Of a stretch of DNA of 15,206 nt, positions 1 to 8,600 are shown piece after piece (positions within the stretch are counted from its first letter, which is position 1; each line of letters opens with the position of its first letter). The DNA lies in assembly GCA_002403175.1 (NCBI GenBank), contig DHHG01000013.1, forward strand, positions 1 to 15,206. The letters run 5' to 3'. The DNA is from Syntrophaceae bacterium UBA4778. Lineage in GTDB: Bacteria; Desulfobacterota; Syntrophia; Syntrophales; UBA4778. The position numbers and the translations under genes are program-made. The notes beneath the pieces were generated by a model. That model saw only the letters and a program-made list of their open reading frames with translations. It was not told the DNA's origin and did not search any database.

Positions 1-453
1 GGCAAGATGATGGACAATCAGGAAAAGGAAATGCGCAAAGCAATGGAAGCATCGGAAGCTGCATCTGTTTCCAGAGAAGGGAATCTCCTCGCCGTCACCT
101 TCAAGGGCGATGTTACATTCGATACCAATTCTACTGCCGTAAGGCCTGCGCTGCACACGGAGATCAACCGGATCGCAGATATTCTGAACCAATATCCAAA
201 CACCTATGTGAGAGTGGACGGGCACACGGATAGTCAGGGTTCAAAAGAATACAATCTGGATCTTTCGAAGCGACGTGCCAATGCAGTCAGAACTTTGCTG
301 ATCCAGCACGGTGTCGCCGATAATCGCATCGAATCTCTGGGCTTCGGCGAAACCATGCCGGTTGCAACCAACAAGACCGAAGCCGGAAGACAAAAAAACA
401 GAAGGGTTGAAATCAAAATCGCCCCGATTACACAGCAAGCACAGCAGAATTAA
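1..453 (+). CDS. OmpA-family C-terminal peptidoglycan-binding domain protein (5' end outside the window)
   Basis: The frame is open from the first base, so the N-terminus lies before the window; the ATGs at 7 and 10 are probably internal. The visible part begins with a charged helix, then a short beta segment with an FDTNS motif, then a complete OmpA-like domain. It has the GHTD motif, LSKRRANAV, and the closing GRQKNRRVE. The Asp of GHTD and the second Arg of the KRR are 15 residues apart, as are the peptidoglycan-binding Asp271 and Arg286 of E. coli OmpA. Family knowledge says such proteins non-covalently tie the outer membrane or a lipoprotein to diaminopimelate-type peptidoglycan. The helix just before the domain resembles YiaD-like lipoproteins with an N-terminal glycine-zipper segment, which would be in the missing part (inference). 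An intrinsic terminator follows 21 bases after the stop, so the upstream transcription unit ends here. Confidence 0.88.
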   Translation, partial: GKMMDNQEKEMRKAMEASEAASVSREGNLLAVTFKGDVTFDTNSTAVRPALHTEINRIADILNQYPNTYVRVDGHTDSQGSKEYNLDLSKRRANAVRTLLIQHGVADNRIESLGFGETMPVATNKTEAGRQKNRRVEIKIAPITQQAQQN

Positions 454-474
454 ATTCGAAGCTAAACAGTACAG

Positions 475-506
475 GGCTGACGAATAATATTCGTCAGCCT
501 TTTTTT
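475..506 (+). terminator. Rho-independent terminator after the OmpA-family gene
   Basis: A perfect 11-bp stem (475-485 paired with 489-499) closes a 3-base AAT loop and is followed directly by seven T residues (500-506). It lies 21 bases beyond the stop codon of the upstream gene, so it very likely ends that transcript and separates it from the VWA-OmpA gene. Confidence 0.93.
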
Positions 507-636
507 GCGCTGTTAATTAGCGGACACGGACGGAACTGCTTTTTTATTCCGATATAGTCGGAAGTAAAAAAATATGTACATGGCGTACTTGGAAATGTTC
601 ATATTACAAAGTGATCCGGTTTCCATCTTGAATCGC

Positions 637-665
637 TTGCAAATACCTTGAGCAAGGTTTATAGG
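637..665 (+). promoter_or_regulatory. Possible sigma-70-type promoter with a dyad in the spacer
   Basis: TTGCAA (637-642) and TATAGG (660-665) are separated by 17 bases, each matching the sigma-70 consensus at four of six positions. The spacer holds a perfect dyad, ACCTTG-AG-CAAGGT (645-658). It lies about 55 bases before the ATG of the VWA-OmpA gene and after the upstream terminator, where a promoter is needed. The assignment rests on consensus matching only. Confidence 0.3.
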
Positions 666-718
666 TAGATGGATTTTGCTAATCATGTTGTTCTTAAAAA
701 ACTCAGGAGGTGGAATCG

Positions 719-1918
719 ATGCGAAAGATTAGTGAAAAGTTGCTCTCTGTGTTACTTCTCTGGGTGTTGATTTCCTTGATCCCCGCCAATCCGGTCTTTG
801 CGGGAAACCAGGAACTCAATCAAAAAATACAAGACGGCAAATATGCCCAAAACGCTCAGACTTTTTTAATCCTTTTTGATGCAACCAGTTCCATGTACGA
901 TTCGTATCAGAATCAGTTTAAGTTCGATCAGGAAAAACAACTCGTTACACTTTTCAACAACACCATACCCAACCTGAAACTTAGCGCAGCTCTCAGGGAA
1001 TTTGGTCAATATTTCTTTTCTCCGGAGCTGACCAAACGCATTTACGGCATGTGCGAATACAATCGGGATGCACTTAATAAAGCAATCCTGGAAGTGAAAA
1101 CTCCACATGGGAATACTCCCCTGGATGTCGCAATCACCAGCGCCGGTCAGGATCTTGCGAATTCCGAAGGGAATCTGGCATTGATTATTTTTTCTGATGG
1201 TGAGGACGTAAATGAAGCCACGGTCGTCAAGGCAGCATCGCAAGTAAAAGATAAGTATGGGGATAGGATTTGCATTTACACAGTTCAGCTCGGTAATAAT
1301 CTTAAAGGCGGTCGCCTTCTCGAAAGAATAGCCCAGGTCGGCGAATGCGGGATTTCCGCCAAGGGAGATCAGGTAGCCAGTGATGCCGGAATGACGGCCT
1401 TTGTGGAAAGAATATTCCTTTCAGTTAAAAAAGCCGCGCCCGCTGGGTCCCCTGCAATAACTCCGGCTCCAAAGCCGACTCCAGCTCCTGCTCCGGAAGT
1501 AATCCAGGAGAAGAAAAAACCGGCTGAAGCCAAGCCAGAAGTTGCGGCACCGGTTGAAACCCGGAAAGAGACGATCGCGCTGAATGTTCAGTTCGATACG
1601 GGAAAAGCCGTTGTAAAGCCCGTTTATTTCAGGGAAATCGAGAAGGTAGCAGAATTTTTGAAAAAACATCCTGATACCGAAGTAACCATTGCAGGCCATA
1701 CGGATAATGTAGGCAAGGAAGCCGCCAACGTAAAACTCTCGCAGGCCCGTGCCGATGCCATTGCCAAGCTCCTGGTCGAAAAATCCGGTATTGAATCTTC
1801 CAGGGTCAAAGCAGTCGGGTATGGTCCGAAAAAGCCCATCGCGAGCAATAAAACAGCGGATGGAAGACAGAAGAATCGCCGCGTGGAAGCCAATATTGAG
1901 GCAGTAGTTACAAAGTAA
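719..1918 (+). CDS. Secreted von Willebrand A domain protein with C-terminal OmpA peptidoglycan-binding domain
   Basis: The ATG at 719 is chosen because AGGAGG (705-710) sits 8 bases upstream; the in-frame GTG at 710 overlaps that ribosome binding site and is unlikely to be the start. The 399-residue product begins with a Sec signal peptide (about residues 1-29, ending ...NPVFA-G). A VWA domain follows (about 45-235). Its metal-site (MIDAS) residues are visible: D54-x-T56-x-S58 (a Thr replaces the usual first Ser), T133 in GNTPLD, and D160 in FSDGED. A Pro/Ala/Lys-rich linker (about 238-285) leads to an OmpA-like domain (about 285-395) with D329 in GHTD, R344 in LSQARADAI, and GRQKNRRVE. The likely role is a periplasmic protein anchored to peptidoglycan that presents a metal-dependent protein-binding domain (inference). 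Its anchor ends in the same GRQKNRRVE motif as the upstream OmpA protein. Confidence 0.9.
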   Translation: MRKISEKLLSVLLLWVLISLIPANPVFAGNQELNQKIQDGKYAQNAQTFLILFDATSSMYDSYQNQFKFDQEKQLVTLFNNTIPNLKLSAALREFGQYFFSPELTKRIYGMCEYNRDALNKAILEVKTPHGNTPLDVAITSAGQDLANSEGNLALIIFSDGEDVNEATVVKAASQVKDKYGDRICIYTVQLGNNLKGGRLLERIAQVGECGISAKGDQVASDAGMTAFVERIFLSVKKAAPAGSPAITPAPKPTPAPAPEVIQEKKKPAEAKPEVAAPVETRKETIALNVQFDTGKAVVKPVYFREIEKVAEFLKKHPDTEVTIAGHTDNVGKEAANVKLSQARADAIAKLLVEKSGIESSRVKAVGYGPKKPIASNKTADGRQKNRRVEANIEAVVTK

Positions 1919-1941
1919 ATTAATCTCTTGAAGTGGATAAC

Positions 1942-1969
1942 TCAGGCCCCTGTTACTGCGGGGGCCTGA
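1942..1969 (+). terminator. Hairpin after the VWA-OmpA gene, possible weak terminator
   Basis: A 9-bp GC-rich stem (1942-1950 with 1961-1969) closes a 10-base loop, 23 bases after the stop. No T-run follows, so termination would be inefficient or factor-assisted. A second, bulged hairpin follows at 1994-2018, with GGACT/AGTCC and GGCT/AGCC arms. Confidence 0.5.
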
Positions 1970-2157
1970 AAAATCCCAAAGTGGACGTCTTATGGCTCCG
2001 GACTTAAACAGTCCAGCCGCAATCGGATTTAATCTTTTTTCCCTTTCAATTCTCTTCTAAATCTGCCGACGGGTTATTTATTTTTTGTGATTTCCATTGA
2101 CCTGAAAAGAAACTTGCGGTACCTCATGGCAGCAATTCAAAGTAGAAGGTTGCATCC

Positions 2158-2958
2158 ATGTCGTTGCATTTTCAGTCATTGAGCAGCAGTAGTGCAGGTA
2201 ATTGTCTTGTTTTATGGACCGACAGAACCAGAATCCTGTTGGATTGCGGTTTTCCTTCGATGCGCAGAACGCGTGAAGTCCTTGAGACCAACCTGAAAGA
2301 TCCTCGCCATGTGGATGCGGTTATCATCTCCCATATGCATGGGGATCACATTAATCACCACTCATTGCGGGTGATCGAGGAATACGGCCTTACCGTATGG
2401 GTTTACGAGCGTTGTCTGAATCAACTGAAAGGAAAACACTTCAACGGCCACAAGTTTCGATCAATGGATCTGAAAACCTTCTCTGATACGCCTTTAACAA
2501 TTGGTGACTTATGGATCCAACCTTTCGAAGTTCCCCACCAACCGACTCATCTCAATTGCGGTTTTGCTGTGAGGTATAAGGAGAACATGGTTTGGAAGAG
2601 CGCGGTAATTATCACGGATTTTCACAATGGGAGCGGAGCATTGGGTTACCTGATCGATTCGGATTTCATCTTTCTGGAATCCAATCACGATCCTGATCTG
2701 CTTGCGAGATATTTCAATCCCAACAGCCGCTTCCATCTTAGCAATCCCAAATCAGCCGAACTTTTGCATACGGCATATATTCAAAGCAGTAAGAAGCCCA
2801 AGACCGTTATGCTCGGACATCTCAGCTCCCAGAGAAATACGGAACAATATGCATTGAAAGAGGTCCAAGGTCTTTTTCAGAAAAACGGGACGGCCATGGA
2901 TTTTCAACTATGTACCGCCCCCTTACAGGCGAGTAGCGTACCGGTTGAGATTGCTTGA
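2158..2958 (+). CDS. Metallo-beta-lactamase-fold hydrolase, YycJ/WalJ-like
   Basis: The 266-residue protein begins with SLSSSSAGNCLVL and RILLDCGF, the layout of the YycJ/WalJ branch of the metallo-beta-lactamase fold. The metal motif HxHxDH is intact (H59, H61, D63, H64), and H127 in VPHQPTH, D154 in ITDFH and H221 in LGHLS occupy the positions of the remaining metal ligands. No signal peptide is seen, so it should be cytoplasmic. WalJ-type proteins have been proposed to act on nucleic acids, but the fold covers many hydrolases and the substrate here cannot be read from sequence. The start has GAAGG at 2145-2149, eight bases before the ATG. It lies on the same strand as the VWA-OmpA and caspase genes, with gaps of 239 and 139 bases, so co-transcription is possible but not shown. 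Confidence 0.88.
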   Translation: MSLHFQSLSSSSAGNCLVLWTDRTRILLDCGFPSMRRTREVLETNLKDPRHVDAVIISHMHGDHINHHSLRVIEEYGLTVWVYERCLNQLKGKHFNGHKFRSMDLKTFSDTPLTIGDLWIQPFEVPHQPTHLNCGFAVRYKENMVWKSAVIITDFHNGSGALGYLIDSDFIFLESNHDPDLLARYFNPNSRFHLSNPKSAELLHTAYIQSSKKPKTVMLGHLSSQRNTEQYALKEVQGLFQKNGTAMDFQLCTAPLQASSVPVEIA

Positions 2959-3097
2959 AAGATTCCGTTAGAAGTTCTCGTTCACGTATATACGCCTCCT
3001 TCAAAAGCCTTGTCCTTTCCTTACCGATCTGTTAATGAACTTTCTCGCGCTAGTTATTGCCACTGCGATATGGCGAAATAAGGAGAGCTATACCGGT

Positions 3098-5365
3098 ATG
3101 AAAAGAACGATATTCCCCGTTGTCCTCGCGTGCGCTCTGATCTGGATTTCCGGTTGTGCAACGGTAAAGCCGCAAGGTATCAGGTTGTGCCAGGGGCAGC
3201 GCTGCGAGATGCTGCAGGATGACAGAGCGCCAAAAGAAGAGCTCCTTTTAAAGATGTTCCGGTTTCTAAAGGATAATATCCACAGAGATATTCCCCTTTT
3301 CGAGCCGAATTCCGCGGATGCAGTCAGGCCGGATACGGCGCCCACCTCCTTTTCCAAAGGCATTTCCTACTACGTTCAGGGCGGTCCCATGCCGGGACTT
3401 GCAGTCGTCAAATCTCTGAAATTCACCGATATCATTTATATGGACCGCGAAAACCTGGAAATCAAATTCAAGGTGAAGCCTACAGTCACATGGAATCTGA
3501 TGCCGGTATTTACGGCAGAAACCGAAGGAACGATCCAAATCAAGTCCGCCAAGGAGATCCAATATCTCAGTACGTATATCGGATCATGGACGGTCGCAGC
3601 CTGTGTCTTTAAACACGAATGGCTGATTGATTATATCGATTTTCAAAAGAGATCACTGGGGGGCAATTTCTCTATTGCAGGAGGCGGCATAATGAATGTC
3701 GGCGGGGGAAAAGGCTACCAACTGGCAAGCGTGGGGACGACATGGCAGACAGAACCGGAAATCGCATCCAGCCCGGATAAAGCACGCAAGCCGGTTCTGG
3801 TATATCAGATCCGCTTTTCGGATCATTCGGGCAACGGTGTGATTGAAGGAGGAGAAGACGTTACGCTGAGAGTGGAAGTGGAAAACACGGGGGATGAGGT
3901 CGCCAGAGATGTCCAGGTACTTCTTGCCGGCAATCGGAATTTGATTGGCTATCTTGGAGACAAGAAAGCGATCGGAACGATTCAGCCTGGAGAGAAGAGG
4001 ACGGCCGAGTTTAAAGCCCAGTTCCCGCACCAACTGTCACAGGAAACTGCAGACCTCAAATTCGAGGTCATTGAGGGTAGGGGTTTTTCAGCTTCCGAGA
4101 CAAAGATCCTTCAAATCGCAATGAAGCCCGGCAAGCCCGAAATCAAGGAAACGGTCGAGGTCATTTCTCAATTACCTCAGCTTGTATTTTCGACACAGCT
4201 CAAGGATCAGAACGGAAACCGAATTCTTGAGGGGGGCGAGGAAGTCGAACTGCGGATCATTGTCGAGAACAAAGGAGACGGCCCGGCACGGGATGTTCAG
4301 GTACTTCTTTCCGGCAGTCCCTCCCTGGTCGCTCAGTTAGGAAATAAGCAATTGATCGGTGACATTGCGGCAGGAGAACGAAAGACCGCATCCTTCAAAA
4401 CAGTCCTGCCTGAACGCATAGCTACAGAAACGGCAAATCTCAGGATCTTCGTAGCTGAGAATAAAGATCCCTCTTCGGGAAGGTCCAAAGTACTGCGAGT
4501 CGCGATGCGGGCTGTCGAAATTAAGGAAAGTGTGGAAACAATCTCAGAGGCAAACGTGGACGATATCCCATTGAAGGTCAAGGGATTCGAGCAAAAAGAG
4601 AATGTTGCCCTGGTCATCGGTATCAGCAAGTACCGGGAGAAGCAGATTCCGGAAGTCAAATACGCTACGCGGGATGCGGAGGTTGTGGCGAGATATCTTG
4701 AAAACGTGGGCTGCATTCCCCGGTCCAACATCAAAGTGCTGACGGACGATAAGGCGACGAAGAGCGATCTGGAAGCCCACGTCAATGACTGGATCAAGAG
4801 ACGGGTAACAAAAAATTCAACGGTATTCGTTTATTATGCAGGACACGGGTCACCTGGGCCGAGCGGGAGCGAGGCCTTTATAGTTCCTTATGAAGGACAT
4901 CCGGATTTCCCTTCTCAGTTGTACTCCCTGCAGAAAATGTACGATTCTCTGGGCAGACTGCCTGCCCGGGAAGTCGTGGTCATGCTGGACAGTTGTTTTT
5001 CAGGTGCGAAAGGAAGGAGCATAACGGGAGAAGGAACGCGCCCGATCGTAATGTCCTTTGAAAATCCCGTTCTGGACAGCGGGAAAATTCTCGTCATGGC
5101 AGCCTCTTCCGGCAGCCAGATGAGCTCGGATTACGAGAGGGCCAGTCACGGCCTCTTCACCTATTATCTTTTACGAGGCTTGCGAGGAGAAGCTTCAGCA
5201 AACAGCGAAGGTACCGTTGAACTCGGCAGTCTTTATGGTTTTGTCAAAAAGAATGTAGCGGAGACAGCCTCGGTCGAGCTGAACCGGGATCAAACTCCTG
5301 TGCTGTTTCCTTCAGGTCAGGTCGCCAGGGAAAAGCTAAAAATCCAGGTAAGCAGATCAAGGTAG
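3098..5365 (+). CDS. Caspase-like (peptidase C14) lipoprotein with two beta-sandwich-type repeats
   Basis: The start at 3098 gives a lipoprotein signal, a hydrophobic stretch ending in lipobox I-S-G-C (Cys20), with AGGAG at 3081-3085; the upstream in-frame ATG at 3035 would put 21 extra residues before it. The mature part (755 residues in total) has an unassigned N-terminal domain (about 60-225) and two homologous repeats (about 231-345 and 361-471). Each repeat opens with a calcium-loop-like segment (DHSGNGVIEGGE and DQNGNRILEGGE) and contains VARDVQVLL or PARDVQVLL, resembling CARDB-like domains. The C-terminal caspase domain begins with ENVALVIGISKY (from 501); the catalytic dyad is intact, with His583 in YYAGHGS and Cys633 in MLDSCFSG. 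Family knowledge predicts cleavage after basic residues or Asp, perhaps calcium-dependent. Lipid anchoring on the periplasmic or outer-membrane side is inferred; the substrate is unknown. Confidence 0.88.
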   Translation: MKRTIFPVVLACALIWISGCATVKPQGIRLCQGQRCEMLQDDRAPKEELLLKMFRFLKDNIHRDIPLFEPNSADAVRPDTAPTSFSKGISYYVQGGPMPGLAVVKSLKFTDIIYMDRENLEIKFKVKPTVTWNLMPVFTAETEGTIQIKSAKEIQYLSTYIGSWTVAACVFKHEWLIDYIDFQKRSLGGNFSIAGGGIMNVGGGKGYQLASVGTTWQTEPEIASSPDKARKPVLVYQIRFSDHSGNGVIEGGEDVTLRVEVENTGDEVARDVQVLLAGNRNLIGYLGDKKAIGTIQPGEKRTAEFKAQFPHQLSQETADLKFEVIEGRGFSASETKILQIAMKPGKPEIKETVEVISQLPQLVFSTQLKDQNGNRILEGGEEVELRIIVENKGDGPARDVQVLLSGSPSLVAQLGNKQLIGDIAAGERKTASFKTVLPERIATETANLRIFVAENKDPSSGRSKVLRVAMRAVEIKESVETISEANVDDIPLKVKGFEQKENVALVIGISKYREKQIPEVKYATRDAEVVARYLENVGCIPRSNIKVLTDDKATKSDLEAHVNDWIKRRVTKNSTVFVYYAGHGSPGPSGSEAFIVPYEGHPDFPSQLYSLQKMYDSLGRLPAREVVVMLDSCFSGAKGRSITGEGTRPIVMSFENPVLDSGKILVMAASSGSQMSSDYERASHGLFTYYLLRGLRGEASANSEGTVELGSLYGFVKKNVAETASVELNRDQTPVLFPSGQVAREKLKIQVSRSR

Positions 5366-5674
5366 GAAAACGAAAATACCACAGATACAATCAATAAATC
5401 CCCCTCTTGAATCCGGCAGTGAGCTTCATTCCCTAGAAACTTGCTTCGGTGAATCTCCTATCCAGAAAAAACCTATGCCACTCAAATTCTTCATTTCTAG
5501 GTTTTCCTATCTGCCGATCCCATACTGATCCTTTCGACTGTCTTCAAAATTCCGTTTGACAGTATCGGATAAAGTAAGGCAGGTGACTGCCTTGCGCTGA
5601 TTGAGAAAGCCATTGCGAAAGGGAACATCTTCGTGTATTGAAGACATCGATTGCTCTCAAAGAGAATTCTATGA
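5366..5674. other. 309-base intergenic region with a short perfect hairpin and a possible gene remnant
   Basis: No convincing intact gene is present. A perfect 7-bp hairpin with a GTGA (GNRA-class) tetraloop lies at 5576-5593 but has no T-run. In the + frame that includes 5537-5539 there is a protein-like stretch (IPFDSIG, a TAA at 5570, then SKAGDCLALIEKAIAKGNIFVY to a TGA at 5639). It could be the decayed end of a former gene. No clear promoter for the exporter gene was found. Confidence 0.45.
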
Positions 5675-8600
5675 ATGAAAATGAATAAATATCCGTTGCG
5701 ATGGCTGCTGGCCGTCGTTCTCATAATTGCTGTCGTCGGTCTTTTTTTCGCGGGCGCCCAACGTCTTCGCATGAATGCCGATATCATGTCATCTCTGCCC
5801 ACCAGTGATCCCGTTCTGGCCGACAGTCATTATATCCTTTCTCATCATCCGATTTATGACAGGGTCGTAGTTGATATTTACCAGATCGAGCGTAGGCCTG
5901 ATATTCTGCAGGAGGGAGCGGAACTTGTCGAAGCAAGGATGCGGGCAAGCGGTCTCTTCACAGAAGTGGGTTTTCAGAATATAGGCCGGCTTATACCATC
6001 CCTGATGCGCCATATCACCGATCATCTCCCTATTCTCTTTTCTGAGTCCGATTTGCAGGAGGCAGTCGAGCCTCTTTTGAAACCCGACAAAATTCGGGAA
6101 ATTTTGAAAGCTCATGCAGAATCCCTGCAGGATCTGAGCGCAATAGGACAGACGCAATTTATCGCCGACGATCCCCTTTCCTTGCGCTATCATGTTCTGT
6201 CGCGACTGTCATCATTGTCTCCGACAAAGGGCGGACACATTCAGAACGGAAGACTGGTTTCGGCAAACGGGAATCATATTCTGGTCGTTGCAGAGCCGGC
6301 CTCTTCCGGCATGGACACGCGCTATGCAATGAAGATCAACTCCTTGATGATGAGCATATCCGACGAACTGAACCGGAAATACGGGTCGGCGCACGGATTC
6401 ATTCTCACCCCGGTCGGCGCTTACAGGGCCGCGCTGGACAACGAGATCAGCGCCAAACGCAATGTCCATAAGGCCGTTCTCTTTTCAACGGTTGCCATTG
6501 CCTTGCTCCTGCTGGTCGCCTTTCCAAGACCGCTCATTGGATTGCTGGCATTGCTCCCGGCCTTTGCCGGAACCATGCTGGCTTTCTTTGTTTATTCTCT
6601 ATGGCATAAATCCATTTCCCTGATGGCAGTCGGATTCGGAGGAGCGATCATCTCTTTCACCGTCGATTACGGACTCGCTTATCTTCTCTTTCTGGACCGC
6701 CCCTATGAAACCAGGGGACTGGAGGCTTCGAGAGAGCTTTGGTCTCTGGGACTCCTGGCCATGCTGACGACCGCGGTCAGCTTTGCATTTCTCTCTATCA
6801 GCGGGTTCGCCATTCTCATGGAGATCGGTCTGTTTGCCGCTCTGGGTGTTGTTTTCACCTATATTTTTGTTCATGCCATCTTTCCCCTGATCTTTCCTGT
6901 CATGCCGCCGGCCAGGCGTTCTGCGCGGTTGCCTTTACAGCGATTCATCAACGCCATCGCATCTGCCGATGGTATGTGGAAAGTTTATACCGCGCTTGCA
7001 TTCGGGATCTTCATGCTCTTTTTCGCCAGGCCTGACTTTCATATCGAACTCAGCTCCATGAACACCTTGAGTAAAGAAACCGAACAGGCGGACCGGCTTA
7101 TACGGGATGTCTGGGGTGATATTCTCAGCAAGGTTTATCTCATGGTGGAAGGACGGGACGGACATGAATTTCAGCAGAAATGCGATAAATTATCGGTTCT
7201 GCTGGATCAGGAGAAATCTGCCGGCCGGGTTTCGCAGTATTTCGTAACGTCGAAGGTTTTTCCGGGTGAGATGACGGCACGAAGGAATGCGGCCGCCTGG
7301 AACAATTTCTGGAATCCTGAGCGCATTTCAGATCTGCGGGATAACCTGAATAAATCGGCCCCCCTCTTCGGTTTTTCCCCAGGAGCCTTCGATCCCTTTC
7401 TGAAGTCGCTCACGAGCGGACCGATCTCCGGGGTTGAGATACCACAGGAATACGCTCCTCTTCTGGGGATTAAAACATCCGCAAGCGGCCATAAAGATTC
7501 GATCTGGACACAGGTAGTCTCAGTCACACCCGGTCCCTCTTACAACGGAGAAAATTTCTATTGGCGCATCACTGCAACGAAGATTGCCAAAGTGTTCGAT
7601 CCGGAATTCTTCTCCCGGCGACTCGGTTCCCTTCTTCAGTCCACCTTCCTGATCATGGCGGCAATCGTCGGGATCATTACGATCTGCACGGTTTTCTTCT
7701 ATTTTCTCGATTGGCGTTTGACGCTGCTCGGCGTGGCGCCGACCGTATTCGCAATTATTTGCACCCTTGGAACATTGAACCTGCTGGGGGAACCCTTAGG
7801 CATTCCGATTCTCATCGTGTCTGTTGTTGTAATCGGAATGGGTACCGATTATGCCCTCTATCTGATTCGCGCCTATCAGCGCTATTCCGATGAGACCCCA
7901 TTATCTTATCCATTTTCGGACCAATCACTTGGGCAACTAGGATTGATTCGATTGTCGGTCTTTCTCTCGTTCGCCACCACCTTTCTCGGTTTCGGCGTCC
8001 TCGCCATTTCGGATAATGCCCTTCTGAAAAGTGCAGGAATTGGGCTGGCATGCGGGATCGGTTATTCTTTCATGGGCGCGGTAATGATCACCCCTCCCTT
8101 GCTGAAAAAAATATTCACGCGCCCGGCCACTACCGGCGGGTCGGTCGAGGCCGGATCGAAACAGCATTTTCGGAAAACGCTGGAACGGTACCGACATATG
8201 GAATCGTATCCGAGGCTTTTTGCCCGCTTCAAGATCCTTCTGGATCCTATGTTCCCCCGTTTGGCCGAATACATTCGCAATCCGAAATGCATTATAGACA
8301 TCGGCTCCGGCTATGGCGTTCCGGCAGCATGGCTTCTTACGCTTTACCCTGATGCACGCATTCATGGAATCGAACCGGATTACAGGAGGGTGCGTACGGC
8401 GGCTCGTGCCATCGGATCACAAGGCAGGATAACAGTCGGCGCAGCTCCCGATTTACCTGAAATTCCGGATAAGGCAGATACGGCCATCATACTGGATATG
8501 ATCCATATGCTGAACGATGCCGATCTTCGCCTCACTTTACAAAGGCTGAAGGAAAAACTGCAGAGCGATGGGAGCGTGATTATCCGGGCTACCTTGACGC

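Noticed and set aside
710..721. GTG at 710 as start of the VWA-OmpA gene
   Set aside because: It overlaps the AGGAGG ribosome binding site, which is correctly spaced for the ATG at 719.
3035..3097. ATG at 3035 as start of the caspase lipoprotein
   Set aside because: It would add 21 residues before a clear lipoprotein signal; the ATG at 3098 has its own ribosome binding site.
4333..4797. 154-codon - strand frame inside the caspase gene
   Set aside because: Antisense shadow of a well-supported gene with conserved repeats and catalytic domain.
5497..5802. 101-codon - strand frame over the exporter start
   Set aside because: Overlaps the exporter N-terminus in antisense, with no ribosome binding site; more likely chance or remnant.
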